In this document: positions 1 to 10,394 of the stretch, piece by piece
Numbering within the stretch: the stretch's first letter is position 1
Layout of the letters: each line of letters starts with the position of its first letter
Source: Scenedesmus sp. ARA3
Lineage: Eukaryota; Chlorophyta; Chlorophyceae; Sphaeropleales; Scenedesmaceae
Direction of reading: 5' to 3'
NCBI GenBank assembly: GCA_004335835.1
Contig: RWJK01000781.1
Span: 1 to 32,658, forward strand
DNA: 32,658 bases
Notes under the pieces: generated by a model
Database searches by the model: none
What the model was told of the DNA's origin: nothing
The model's input: the letters and a program-made list of their open reading frames with translations, nothing else
Made by a program: the position numbers and the translations under genes

Positions 1-143
1 TACAGACTGGTGAGTGCAACAGCGGATCAGAAGTTACGAAAAGGGTTTTTGGTGCCTGCACATCAATGCCCTGCTGGGCCTCAACAGCTTGGAGCAGCAG
101 CTGCAGCGCAGCACAGCCGGCTGCCAGCTGTACAGACTGGTGA
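1..143 (+). repeat. Two copies of an exon 3' edge ending in a GT donor
   Basis: The window opens with the codons Y-R-L followed by a gtgagt donor, and the same edge recurs at about 131-143 followed by gtgagc. The second copy extends upstream to about 57 and reads INALLGLNSLEQQLQRS then TAGCQLYRL. This is the pattern seen at the other genes here: tandem copies of the end of an exon lying after the real exon, which would sit left of the window. The protein is not recognised. The reading is an inference from the repeat and the donor sites. Confidence 0.4.
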
Positions 144-358
144 GCACAGCCAGCTAGATAGCAGGTGCCAGTGCCAGCTGTGTGACTCAATGATTGGATC
201 AGTACGGCAGGGTGGAATGAAATCAAGCACCAGCAGCAGATGCAGATAGACAGTCCCACAGCAGCCTGCAGGGGTACAGCTGTGTCAACGTCAGCATCAC
301 CTGGTGAACCAAAGCAATGCTCAGCCAACGCTAGCTTTTTGGTTGTTGCATCTTACAG

Positions 359-1386
359 ATTGATACAACCGACCGCCGCTTTGGCACTTACAGCCCCTGC
401 TGTATGTTGGACTGTGCCCTCATCCTCTGCCCCAACCCACAACCAGCTGTGCAGCAGCCTCAGCTTTGCCAGCCGACCCGCTGGGCGCAGCACAACGCCA
501 CTCACTGATGTTCTTTCACGCTTTCTGCCTGTTCTGAATGCTGCCTCTTTCACCTATTCTGCATGCAGCTGCACAGCAGCACCCTCAGCTTTGCAGCCGA
601 CCTGCTGCGCGCACTGCAGCACAACGTCACTCACTGATGCTCGCTCCCGCTCCCTGCCTGTGCCGCATGCTCCCTCTTCTGCCTGGTCTGCATGCAGCTG
701 TACAGCAGCCCGCTCAGCTTTGCAGCTGACCTGCTGGCAGCAGCCACAGGAGGCACCGAGCAGCTCAGCTGCTGCAGGCTGATCAACCAATATCGCAGTC
801 TAGCCATTGTCCAGTTGCTGCCTTCCACATGCAAACAACCTCACTTACTGGTTTCCTGTCATGCTGCCTGCCTGTTCTGCATGCTCCCTCTTTGACCTAT
901 TCCGCATGCAGCTGCACAGCAGCCGGCTCAGCTTTGTAGCCGACCTGCTGGCAACAGCTACAGGCGGTACTGAGCAGCTGGTGGTGGAGGCAGGGTAGCC
1001 GATGAGCTGCTTCAGGCTGATCAAACAATACCACAGCTAGCTGTTTACACTTGTCCAATCGCTGCACTCCACATGCACACATTCTGACTCACTGGCTTTC
1101 TGTCATGCTGCCTGCCTGTGCCGCATTCTCCCTGTCGCGCTTAATCTATGCGCAGCTGTACAGCAGCCTGCTCGGCTTTGCAGCTGACCTGCTGGGCGCA
1201 GCCACATGCGGCACCGAGCAGCTGGTGGTGGAGGCAGGCCAGCCGATGAGCTGCTGCAGGATAGCACACAAACAGGTGCTGGCCCAGCGCTGGGCGCGCA
1301 ACATGCAGCCGGTGGTGTTTGTAGGCAGCATGCGCAGCTTTGATGTCCAGCGGGAAGAAGCTGGTCAGAGTATGTTGATGAGCTGA
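359..1386 (+). CDS. 3' part of an unrecognised gene (partial, exact exons unresolved)
   Basis: I do not recognise the family. An acceptor (ttacag) at 353-358 precedes codons reading IDTTDRRFGTY, which may continue the Y-R-L edge at the window start. The best candidate last exon runs from 1156, after a cgcag acceptor, to a TGA at 1384-1386. It reads LYSSLLGFAADLLGAATCG, then TEQLVVEAGQP, a middle stretch, and RWARNMQPVVFVGSM. Degenerate copies of the LYSS..FAADLL segment lie upstream, as expected for exon-edge duplicates. A TGTAA motif, the usual green algal poly(A) signal, lies at 1720-1724, about 335 nt after the stop, and supports a plus-strand gene ending here. Frame and splice choices are uncertain because the copies differ by small indels. 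Confidence 0.3.
444..975 (+). repeat. Four degenerate copies of the LYSSPLSFAADLL exon edge
   Basis: Copies start near 444, 567, 693 and 910, before the best copy at 1156. Most follow a ctgcatgcag-like acceptor, and they encode variants of LYSSPLSFAADLLAAATGG. The first copy has lost bases and is frameshifted. Spacing is about 120-250 bp. They look like echoes of a 5' exon edge inside the preceding intron. Confidence 0.6.
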
Positions 1387-1440
1387 GCTGCGCAGCAAGG
1401 CGCCACTGAGCGCAGCAGCAGGAGCAGCTGGTCTTGATTG

Positions 1441-1610
1441 GGCACTGAGCAGCTGGTGGTGGAGGCAGGCCAGCCGATCAGCTGCTGCAGGATAGCACAC
1501 AAATAGGTGCTGGCCCAGCGCTGGGCGCGCAACATGCGGCCAGTGTTGTACGTGCCGCACGCCCATACAGGCACGCACAGCATTGGTGTTCAGGCGCAAG
1601 ACGGTGATTG
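1441..1610 (+). repeat. Second, stop-broken copy of the terminal exon
   Basis: This stretch repeats about 1215-1320 (TEQLVVEAGQP, a middle stretch, then VLAQRWARNM). It carries an in-frame TAG within 'aaataggtgc' where the first copy has 'aaacaggtgc', and it diverges after RWARNMRPV. It is therefore more likely a decayed downstream duplicate than the working last exon. Confidence 0.55.
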
Positions 1611-1719
1611 AAAGGTGTCACACCCAAAGTTTGGGATCAAGGGTGGCAGCAGCGTCAGCAGCAGTACACTTTTGTGGCACAACGCTTTGAGAGTTCACGC
1701 TTTTCCCTTTTGCTTACGG

Positions 1720-1724
1720 TGTAA
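1720..1724 (+). promoter_or_regulatory. Candidate TGTAA polyadenylation signal
   Basis: TGTAA is the common poly(A) signal in chlorophyte algae. This one lies about 335 nt downstream of the candidate stop codon at 1384-1386. It is a five-base motif and could occur by chance. Confidence 0.3.
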
Positions 1725-3373
1725 CACAAGACGTGGATTAATGTTGATGTGTTACCTTGTTTCTCTCCTACACAAAAAAATGTCACTTGCTTTATTGCCG
1801 ACCCTCTGCTGTATATGCACAACACAACGTACACACAGAGAACAGGCCAGGAAACCACACGCACCACTCAAAACCAAGCAAACAACATTTGGGATGCTGG
1901 CCATGTACAAATAGCCAGATAGGCAGTCTCTATCTTGTGCAGCGAGATACACCTGGGCATACAGTGGGATGCAACGCGCAATGCATTGCCAGTAGTAACA
2001 GTTGTCAAGAGCAGCGAGTCCTGCTGAAGCACCCCCAGCCACTGCTGCAATGTGCTGCTGTGGCCAGGTGTACTCCAGAGGCTCCCTGCATGTGAGGTGT
2101 GCCCATACAAATCATACATTGATGCAGGCCAACAAGCTGTGCCAACCGCTGCTGCCACAGATGAGGCAGCAGGAGCAGTAGTAACTAGTAACGGAACAGA
2201 GTGAGGGGAAGATGCCCCTGTACGTAAACACTTTTCAAGCCGCATCCCTAGGATGCCTTTTAATAAGCTGGACGGCATTGAACAGCGTGTCTGGTGGAGC
2301 CAAACACAGGCATACAATCATGCCAGCCGTCGGTACATGTGTTCTGGTGGCGCAACCTCCAAACTAGCATGCGCGACAGCAACTCAGCCAGACATAGGCT
2401 CCTGCAGAGCACACACCTGCAATCCTTGTAGGTAGCAAGCTGTGCCAGCCTGTAGCCTATGCTGTCAGAATCGTTCCTCACACACATTGCTTTGAAGAGG
2501 AAGCAAGGTAATGCCCTTGCAGCTTCACATACACCACCCCCACCCCCAGAGGAACCACAGTGAGACGTGCACATCAATTTGCAGCAGCACAACACAACGC
2601 AAGCCTGCGCAAGAACATTTTGCAAGCTGCAGCACGCAGGCCACATTTGGGCTATGGATGACCAGTGACCTGGTGTGTCCATAAGCTACACATCAGGCCA
2701 TACACAGCAAAGGGAGGCCCTCATCATGGATCATCACCCACACACCCAGGCACACTCTCCATGATATGTGCACACTCCTTGCAAGCTGCACCCCCTCTCA
2801 CACCACCATGCCTGCAACTCCTGGCGGTTGTGCGGCAGCTGCTGCTGCATGCACCGCCATGCTGCAGATGGACTCCCAGCATGTACCCCACCTCACATAA
2901 GCATAGCCACATGGCTGCATGCACTGCCTGTAGCTGCAGATCCTGAGAGCGCACACAGGCAGCGCTGCAGCAAGCCCCTAAAGCAACGAGGGGACAAAAC
3001 AACGAAGAAAGTACGCACAAGCACAAGCGAATGAAGACTGCACAGCCACATAAACAGTGCCTTTTGACTGAAAGCTGCTTGGCTGCATAGCACGACCACC
3101 TGCAAGCTGCTGTGACTGCTTGTGAAACAAGCGACCACAGGATAGCAGCGTGGCCGGTTAAAAAGCAGCAGCGACAGCTGGCACATGCGCTGCAAGGCAC
3201 CATATTTTGGGACCAGCCGACAACAGGCCTACATATAAATGCATATCAATCCATCCAGCATGGCGATAGGGAGCCGCAGAACAGTCAGGCAGCTAAAGCT
3301 CGCCGGCTAATAGCAGCCTGTGTGTCTAGGGGCATGAGGGCAGAAACTTTTAGTGCCAGAGCATGCAGCCACA

Positions 3374-3404
3374 TCTCTGCCATGACACTGGGTCATGGCA
3401 GAGA
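3374..3404. repeat. Perfect 13-bp inverted repeat with a 5-nt loop
   Basis: The left arm (3374-3386, tctctgccatgac) and right arm (3392-3404) are exact reverse complements around the spacer actgg. This could form a hairpin in DNA or RNA. No gene is recognised around it, so its role is unknown. Confidence 0.8.
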
Positions 3405-5306
3405 CAGCAGTTTGAACATGCACAGCACCAGCAGCTGCCCAGCACGCCCGCTCTCATTTCATTGGCGAGCAGGCCGTAACCAGATCAATCACGCAGTAGC
3501 GCGCAGGGAAAGCGTCATGCCCGAAGCAAAGCAAGCAAGCAAGAGCGGCCTTCCTGCCTTCGGACCAAAACCCTGGCACCACACAAACACGCCAGGCCAA
3601 AGAATGCCTCAGAGCCCCAAACAAAGGAGAAGAGGAGAGAAGAAAGAGACTACGCATACTAGTACACACGCATGCTACGCACAAATAGAAAACTGTTGGG
3701 GAGGCGCCGGCACAATTAATGTCAGGCAGCAGCAGGCGAAGCAGCGCATCTGCGCACAGCACGGCAACACACATGCGACATCATCCGCCCTGCTGCTTGC
3801 CAGCACGCTCGCCGGACAGCCAACCCCGCTGCCTACCCAGACCTTCACAGCAGTGACAAGCCAGCTGTTGTTCCACAAGCCAGCACCCAGCAGAAGCACA
3901 GCAGCAGCTGCTGCTTGCGCTGATGCAGTTGCACGCAACGTCACGGTCAAGCACAGGTCACCATGAGGAGCAAGAGCCCTGCCAGACAGCCATGGGGGCT
4001 CAGCGCAGCCTGCCAAGGGCACCAGGCGCACTAACCATCCTCAGCCTGTGCATATGCTAAACAAACCCTTGCCCCATGGTCTGCAACTTAGCCACCAGCA
4101 TCACGGCCAACTCAATACATAAGAGTGCACCTAGCAGACACATCAAATGGGTGCTGCTGTGCCTGCTGCTGCCCCGGCGCGTATACATGATCACCGTGCG
4201 CGCACACCACTGCATGATGAAAGCTGACACAGCACGTGACTGCCCTGAGCGCCATGCGAGCTCAGAGCAGCTGCACAGTGAATGCCGCTTGCATGCAGCT
4301 GGGGATGCCAGGTGTGCGCATGTGCGTATTGCACACGGGTTTGAGATGCACAGGGGAGCAGCAGCAGGATACACAGCCATTGCACCCGCTCAACAAGTCA
4401 TGCAGAGACATGCATCCCTCACACAGCAGGCATGGCTACATGAAGCCACATGGCAACTGATGCACTGCAGACAACTGGTATGAGAAGCAGAAAGAAGCTG
4501 GAAGCACAGAGGGCTGGAATGCCTGGCACCGCACACCGCACAAGACAAAGACAAGTTATGCAACCATGGAGCCAAGGTAGGGAGCACGCACCACACCATC
4601 TGCCAGCCACACGAGGCCACTGTGTGCACTCATGAGCTGCAGCTGTAGCTGTAGCAGCTCCCCATGAGCTGCTGGCCAGGAATTGCTACTTCTGGCACCC
4701 ACCATTCCAGCCGTGCATGCAATAGCAGCCGTGCATGCAATCGCAGAAAGAACCACACACGCACTCTTCTCTTTGGGCCCGCCACTCGCCCCACCTATGG
4801 TGGGGCAGCATTGTACAGAAATGGCCACGGCCCCCAACCAACAACGCGATGAAATACCCTCAGCAACAATGATGCCCGCTCAGCATAGATGAACAAGCAA
4901 CCTTGGAGCCAGCGACAACCGGACATGGGGGAAAACTGTGCAGCAAAACACACCCTCGCGCACAAAACTGCACAAGAAGCGGCCACCCCTCACCACGCCA
5001 GACCGTGTTGTCCACACAGGAAAAAACGGCACGCGTGCCGTGACAGTGTACAAGCTTGAGCAGCACACACAAAACTGCAGCACAGGGCATACACACGGCT
5101 GATGAAGATCACCACAGCCCCAGGCAAGTGTGTCAGGGCGCTGCCTGTGCATACATCAAGCGCTGCTGCTTCTACAACACACTCGCACGCGCGCTGCTGC
5201 TGCTGGTGCCTCGCCACAGCCTGTAGATGAGAAAACTTCAGGCGCAGCATTTCAAAGGCCAGCACATGCAATACGCGGCCCACACAGTTCACACACTCTA
5301 ACGCTA

Positions 5307-5567
5307 GTCAACATACAAACAAGTAGCAGCTGTCCTGCAAGCTGCAGTCCACATACAAACAAGTAGCAGCTGTCTTGCAGACTGCTGGAGAGCTCCTGCA
5401 AACTTGCAGTGCCTGGCAGCTGCTGGCTGCGGCCTGCCCCAGCAGCTGTCCTGCAAGCTGCAGCTGCTGCAAGAGCTCCTGCAAGCGCAGGCGTCCAGGG
5501 AGGCCTGGTAGCTGCTGGTGTCTGCGGCCAGCGCAAGCAGCTGTCCTGCAAGCTGCAAGAGCTCCTG
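5307..5567 (-). repeat. Degenerate tandem repeats with an echo of the ACHT C-terminus
   Basis: This block is built from imperfect units sharing 'agctgtcctgcaagctgca'. A roughly 38-bp unit containing acatacaaacaagtagcagc occurs twice at 5307-5380. On the minus strand, 5487-5530 reads AADTSSYQASLDAC, close to AADTSSHQALEA plus stop at the real ACHT C-terminus. It is a decayed copy of the gene's 3' edge lying downstream of its stop. Confidence 0.65.
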
Positions 5568-5712
5568 CAAGCTCAGGCCACCAGCAGCTGTCCTGCAAGC
5601 TCAGGCCTCCAGCAGCTGCCCTGCAAGCTCAGGCCACCAGCACCTGTCCTGCAAGCTCAGGCCACCAGCAGCTGTCCTGCAAGCTCAGGCCACCAGCAGC
5701 TGTCCTGCAAGC
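5568..5712 (-). repeat. 28-bp satellite abutting the ACHT stop codon
   Basis: The string caagctcagg and its variants recur at 5568, 5596, 5624, 5652, 5680 and 5708, an exact 28-bp period. The last unit (caagcttagg) contains the ACHT stop codon at 5713-5715. The monomer therefore seems to derive from the final codons and first 3' UTR bases of the thioredoxin gene. Confidence 0.85.
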
Positions 5713-7477
5713 TTAGGCCTCCAGGGCCTGGTGGCTGCTGGTGTCCGCTGCTGCCACGGGCTGCTCCTTGTGCGCCGCAATCTCAGCGCGCAGCAGCGCG
5801 AGCTTGTCTGGGCGCATGTTGGCGGAGAACTCTGCCACGCGCTTGTTGTTCTTGTAGAAGTGGAAGTAGGGGATGCGCGTGATCTGCATCGCCTCCACAT
5901 ACTGCATGAGGTCGCCCACCTGCAGGAACGGCAGCAGCAGCAGCAGCACATGCGAGTTGGTGGCAGATGCAGCGCGCGTGAGGCCACTCGCCTGTGCGTG
6001 CATGCTGCCACACCTTCGACCACATAGGTCAGCTCACGCGTCCAGTCAGCCACTGCCAGCCGAGCAGCAGCACTGGCTTAGTGGATTGCCCAGCTGCGTC
6101 CCGCCACTCACCAGGCCGTTGACCTTCAGGAAGACTGCATCCGGGTTATCCCGTGCAATCTGGCGCAGCTTGGGCTGCATGGACTTGCATGCGTAGCACT
6201 CGGGGGCAAAGAAGTTGACCACCACGAGCTTGCCTGCTGCACACTCGCCCTCCACAGTGGTCTGCAGGAAAGCACAGTTCAAATGGAAGCACGTGCGCAG
6301 AGCTCAGGGGTGAGAGTGCTGCAAGAGTGTGTAAGGAAGTGTGGTGTATGCACAAGTGGTGGTGGTCATGTATGCTTGCGCACAGGCAGTGAGCGCAGCT
6401 GCGCATTGGCTCTGACAGCAGCAGCTTGTTCCACACGTTGTGTGGCTTGGCCATTTGCATGCGCTGATGCTGATACACAAAGCTGGCGACAAGACTGAAG
6501 CCTTTGCAGGAGACCCATAAATGGACTTGAGAGCGGCTGCACTGCCTGCTGATATCTGCTGCGACAGCTGCTGCTGCTGTGCCATCAGCAGTACACTGTT
6601 GCAGGTGGGTCCCACAGGCAGGTCCCACAACAACTGCCCGCAACAGGCAGCGCAGCGCTTGTGAGCACGCTAGCACACTGCACCAGCAAAACATGCTGAA
6701 CGTGCACTGCTCAGGAACGAAGCAGCAGCTGGATGCAGAAGTGTTGACTGCTGACCAGCACCTGCTCTGTTGTGATACAGCTGCTGTGGTGTGCAGCTGC
6801 TGCCAGGCTGCTGTGCTGCGCACCTTGAGCTGATCCAGGCTTGCAACGTTGATCATGTTGGGCGGGCATTCCACTTCCCACCTGCACGTGACAAACGAGA
6901 CAAAGCCAAGTCCAGGTCAGACGATGCGAGGAGCTGAGCGTCACGTGCTGCACTGGCTTGAAAGTATCGCCGCAGGCGTCTGCCGCTGTACACGTGCACT
7001 GAATGATTGCTTTGTACAACAACGAGGCAGCTGGAGCTGCATCAAAGGCGCCAGAGCTGTCAGACAACGTGCCATGTTGCCTGCCATCGTTGGTGAGTGC
7101 CCGACTGGCAGCGAGCAAATTCCAGCCTCAAGACTTACCAGGCTGCACCCGTGTTCAGTTGCTCCTCTTCCGCCCTCTGTTGCGCCAGCTTCTCCTCATA
7201 GGCCCTCCGCCTGCGTAGAAGGCGTGATAAAATGTTCAAGCTGGCTCACTGAGGCAGCTAGGCGCCGGATGTCATCCTTGAGAACCTACCTCTCTGCATT
7301 CTGGCGCTCGATGTCGCTCAAAGGCGCTGCCACAGTCCCAAGCTGGCTCCGGGCTGGAGGTAGGCCAGTCAGCCTCTTCGGCACCGTGATAGGCGCCGGG
7401 CCTCTACTACTAAATACATTATGTTTCTTGTTACTTGTTGTGAAAAGCTGAAGGGCCGAGGTTGGCCTGGTGAGCAT
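5713..7477 (-). CDS. Atypical Cys/His-rich thioredoxin (ACHT-type), plastid-targeted
   Basis: A thioredoxin-fold disulfide reductase, probably a chloroplast redox carrier of the ACHT family. Exons in transcript order are 7477-7290, 7210-7139, 6881-6824, 6261-6112 and 5919-5713, with stop TAA at 5713-5715. They sum to 675 nt (224 aa) with matching phases. The N-terminus (MLTRPTSALQLFTTSNKKH) is basic and rich in S/T, like a transit peptide. An in-frame ATG at 7525 would add 16 aa. Next come a charged helix (RAYEEKLAQQRAEEEQ) and AAWWEVECPPNMINV, matching the WWEK..PNM lead-in of ACHT proteins. The active site follows as VNFFAPECYACKSMQPKL, then DNPDAVFLKVN and the cis-Pro strand RIPYFHFYK. The active-site tetrad is C-Y-A-C rather than WCGPC, as is usual for atypical thioredoxins. 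The family call is firm; plastid location is inferred. Confidence 0.88.
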
Positions 7478-7525
7478 CTCACAGGCAGCAAGCGAGGTTG
7501 GCAGGCTGGTGTAGGTGTGGCACAC

Positions 7526-8404
7526 TCAACAACACAGCTTGCACTCAATCTACACCAATGACAGTGACTGAGCTGCAAAGCTGGCAGATACAAGTTGTGT
7601 GCAGTGGCCCAATAAGACCTCGGTTGGGGTTCCAGCACAATTGAAGGCACGCTTTGGCTTTTGCAAATAACTCAACATACGGCAAGTACTAAACAAAGAC
7701 CATGAAGTGCACATCGATACCGCCTGGACTGTGATTGCTAATGGACGGCTGATGATGTCTGTGCACACAGTCATCGTCGATGATGCCAACCGTAACGCAC
7801 AACTTCAGATATATTTTGGAGCCAAAGTTCCACTATAGACACCTCAATGCACACTTTGGGGTTGCGGGCGCTTCGTTGATGGCCCTCCTACGCGGGTACG
7901 TGCCTGCCGGCTAGCCAGCTGTGAATGCATGACACGCACATGCATCAGCTGAGGAGTCAACCGACTTTCCCACCACAAGACAGGCGCTAAAGGATGTTGA
8001 ACACCGATTTCTGCATTCTCAGGCTTGCGTCACGCTTGGATCTGAAAGCAGTAGCATGGATCTCAGCAACATCACGTTCACCCGCCGCCGCAAGGACCCA
8101 CCTGTGCACTACTAGTAGCAGCCCATTGCACAGCAAGGGATACGCCTGGCTTTGCTTCGGCACCAAACGTCCAGTCTAGCACATCAAATGTGCCCAACAC
8201 TCCACATGTTTTCATTAATTACACTGTAGCAGCTGCACATCACAATGCGGCAGCCCACCAAGGCGCGCCCTGTGCAATACAACACGTACCCGGGCGCCGC
8301 TTGTGACAAGCAACCAACTGACAGCTGCGCAGCTGCTTATCCATACACTGCTACATGCTTACATGCCATTCGCAAACTATCTGTGAACTGCACCTGGTGG
8401 GTGC
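7526..8404. other. Intergenic: ACHT upstream region and RRP9 downstream region
   Basis: No gene is recognised. Short open frames on both strands lack homology and exon junctions. The ACHT promoter should lie here on the minus strand. A ttaca string at 8359-8363 (TGTAA on the minus strand) is one possible RRP9 poly(A) signal. Confidence 0.4.
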
Positions 8405-9000
8405 ACCTTCTGATCATCGCTGGCACCACCATCAGGCCCCACCAAATACTTTGCTAGCTGCGTGTGGCACCTGGTGTGCTGCCGCTGCTTGTCATCGCTG
8501 CCGCCATCGTCCGCAAGCTCCCACCAGAGCACCAGCAGCCCATTGCACACTCAGCAGACCCCATCGCCATTGCTTGAAGCCTTGCGCAGTGCGCAGCTGT
8601 GCAGTACCAGCGTCCTTCGAGATCCTGGATTTGTCTAGATTCATCCTTTTACACTCAGCAGACCCCACCACATGCTATCATATCATCATCACGATGAGGG
8701 CTGCATGGCGTTGGCATCATGATCCTGCTACTACTCGGCATCGCTGCCGCCATTGTCTGCAAGCTCCCACTGAAGCACCAGCAGCCCATTGCACATTCAT
8801 CAGGACCTACCACATGCTACGCCACATGCATGTGGTGCCTGATGTCACACTACCAGCAGGGTGCTGCCACTACTCCTCATCGCTGCCGCCATCATCCGCA
8901 AGCTCCCAGTGGTGCACCAGCAGCCCGTTGCACACTCAGTGTGCTGGTCTGCGCATACCACACCACATGTCATCATATCATCGTGATGATGGCTGCACGG
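8405..9000 (-). repeat. Tandem echoes of the RRP9 C-terminal tail
   Basis: Downstream of the RRP9 stop, on the same strand, the last codons recur at about 8484-8560, 8735-8800 and 8868-8940, with a shorter fragment near 8410-8430. The best copy (8868-8940) reads NGLLVHHWELADDGGSDEE then TAG, against NGLLVHRWELADDGASDDE at the real end. Others carry substitutions but keep the block 'tcatcgctgccgccat..ccgcaagctccca'. These are duplications of a terminal exon edge spreading into the 3' flank. Confidence 0.8.
8649..8653 (-). promoter_or_regulatory. Candidate TGTAA poly(A) signal for RRP9
   Basis: The minus strand reads TGTAA about 365 nt past the RRP9 stop, the nearest such motif. Chance occurrence cannot be excluded. 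Confidence 0.3.
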
Positions 9001-9016
9001 CATTGGCATGCTGCTA

Positions 9017-10195
9017 CTACTCGTCATCGCTGGCACCATCGTCGGCGAGCTCCCAGCGGTGCACCAGCAGCCCGTTGCGCGCATTGCCCACCCTGCCCCA
9101 CCTCCCTAACCGCGGCTCCTGACCCAATGCTGCAACACAAAGCCTGCCTGACCGCCCCAGTGCCAACCCATTCACAAAGCCAGCAGCAGGCAGCGCCCCA
9201 ACAGGCTTCAAAGATCCAGCCCCGCCGTGCCTACTCGGCTGCACAGCCCACAGCCGAATAAAGCCATCTCCGGCACCGCTAGCAACAATCTCAGAGCCCT
9301 TGCAGGCAGCGATGGATTGGATCCAGCCAGGGGTGTCTACTCCGGCTGTGCTCCAGCTGCCTTTGCTGGGCAGGCCGGCTGCTACTGCTGCATCTGCTGC
9401 GTCGGCATCTGCTGCTGCTGCTGCGTCGGGGCCTGCATCTGCAGGGGCTGCTGCTGCTGCTGCGCCGCTGCTGCGGCTGACGTGTGCGTTGCGGTACACG
9501 CTCTGAGGCTTCTTCTTCATGGTGTTCCACACCTGCACGCAGCACGAGACACTCGGTTAACAACCATCGGTTCTGATTGACGCCCACAAGCAGTGCGGCA
9601 GTGCTCACTAATGGTATGAAGTGCAGGTGATGATAGGTGCGGCTTCTGCTTCATGGTGTTCCACACCTGCACGCGGAACGCGAAAACGCGATAGAAACAG
9701 CCAGCTATGAATCAAGTCCAGAAGCAGTGCGGCAGTGTCCTGCAATACAATGATTGCACACAAGCTGCGAACACGCTGAGAATAATATGCCTAGCATGCT
9801 GTGTCACTACACCACCCACCTGCAGGGAGCCGTCCGCGCCGCCTGACACCCATTCGTTGCCAGTCACGTATGACACGCCAATACACCGCTGCTGCTGATG
9901 GTGACATACAGAACAGCCAACTGCAGCTGCAGCACCCAAAACCATCTAAACTGCAACCCACCTGCAGGGAGCCGTCCGCGCCTCCTGAAAACCAATCGTT
10001 GCCAGTCACGTATGACACTCCACTTCACCACTGGTGACAAATGCAACGCCACAGCGTCACTACGCTACCCACCTGCAGCGAGCCGTCGGCGCCGCCTGAC
10101 ACCCATTCGTTGCCTGTCACGTATGACACCGCGTACTGTGCCATGCTGGGGCTCCTGAACACCAGGTGGCTCTCCTCAGGGATCTTCCACAGCCT

Positions 10196-10284
<89 letters not shown>

Positions 10285-10359
10285 GTGAGCACACCATGTG
10301 TCATATGCTGGGGCTCCTGAACACCAGGTGGCTCTCCTCAGGGATCTTCCACAGCCTGC

Positions 10360-10394
<35 letters not shown>

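Larger units (their letters stand above)
1611..5306. other. 3.7 kb without a recognisable gene
   Basis: The stretch lies between the convergent 3' ends of the unrecognised plus gene and the ACHT minus gene. Open frames exist on both strands, the longest a plus frame at 3112-3966, but none shows a domain, conserved motif or exon-like junctions. It holds a perfect 13-bp inverted repeat at 3374-3404, a short hairpin at 4788-4806 and an 18-bp direct repeat near 4713-4745. No UGUAA-type poly(A) signal for the minus gene was found here. Long 3' UTRs or intergenic DNA are both possible. Confidence 0.5.

Noticed and set aside
3112..3966. 284-codon open frame on the plus strand
   Set aside because: Composition is rich in Q, A, S, H and T, no domain or motif is visible, antisense frames overlap it, and it shows no introns in a genome where every recognised gene is intron-dense. 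It is probably a chance open frame.
5568..5712. CRISPR-like array of 28-bp repeats
   Set aside because: Repeats are directly joined with no unique spacers, and the DNA is eukaryotic nuclear. It is a satellite derived from the ACHT stop region.
8355..9122. 255-codon plus-strand frame overlapping the RRP9 3' end
   Set aside because: It is antisense to the RRP9 last exon and its tandem tail copies. The minus strand carries the conserved protein.
10041..10394. Plus-strand poly-Gln frame and minus-strand poly-Cys frame over the CAG run
   Set aside because: Both arise from translating the (CAG)29 repeat. The minus strand here is RRP9 exon 7 plus its intron, with a clear acceptor.
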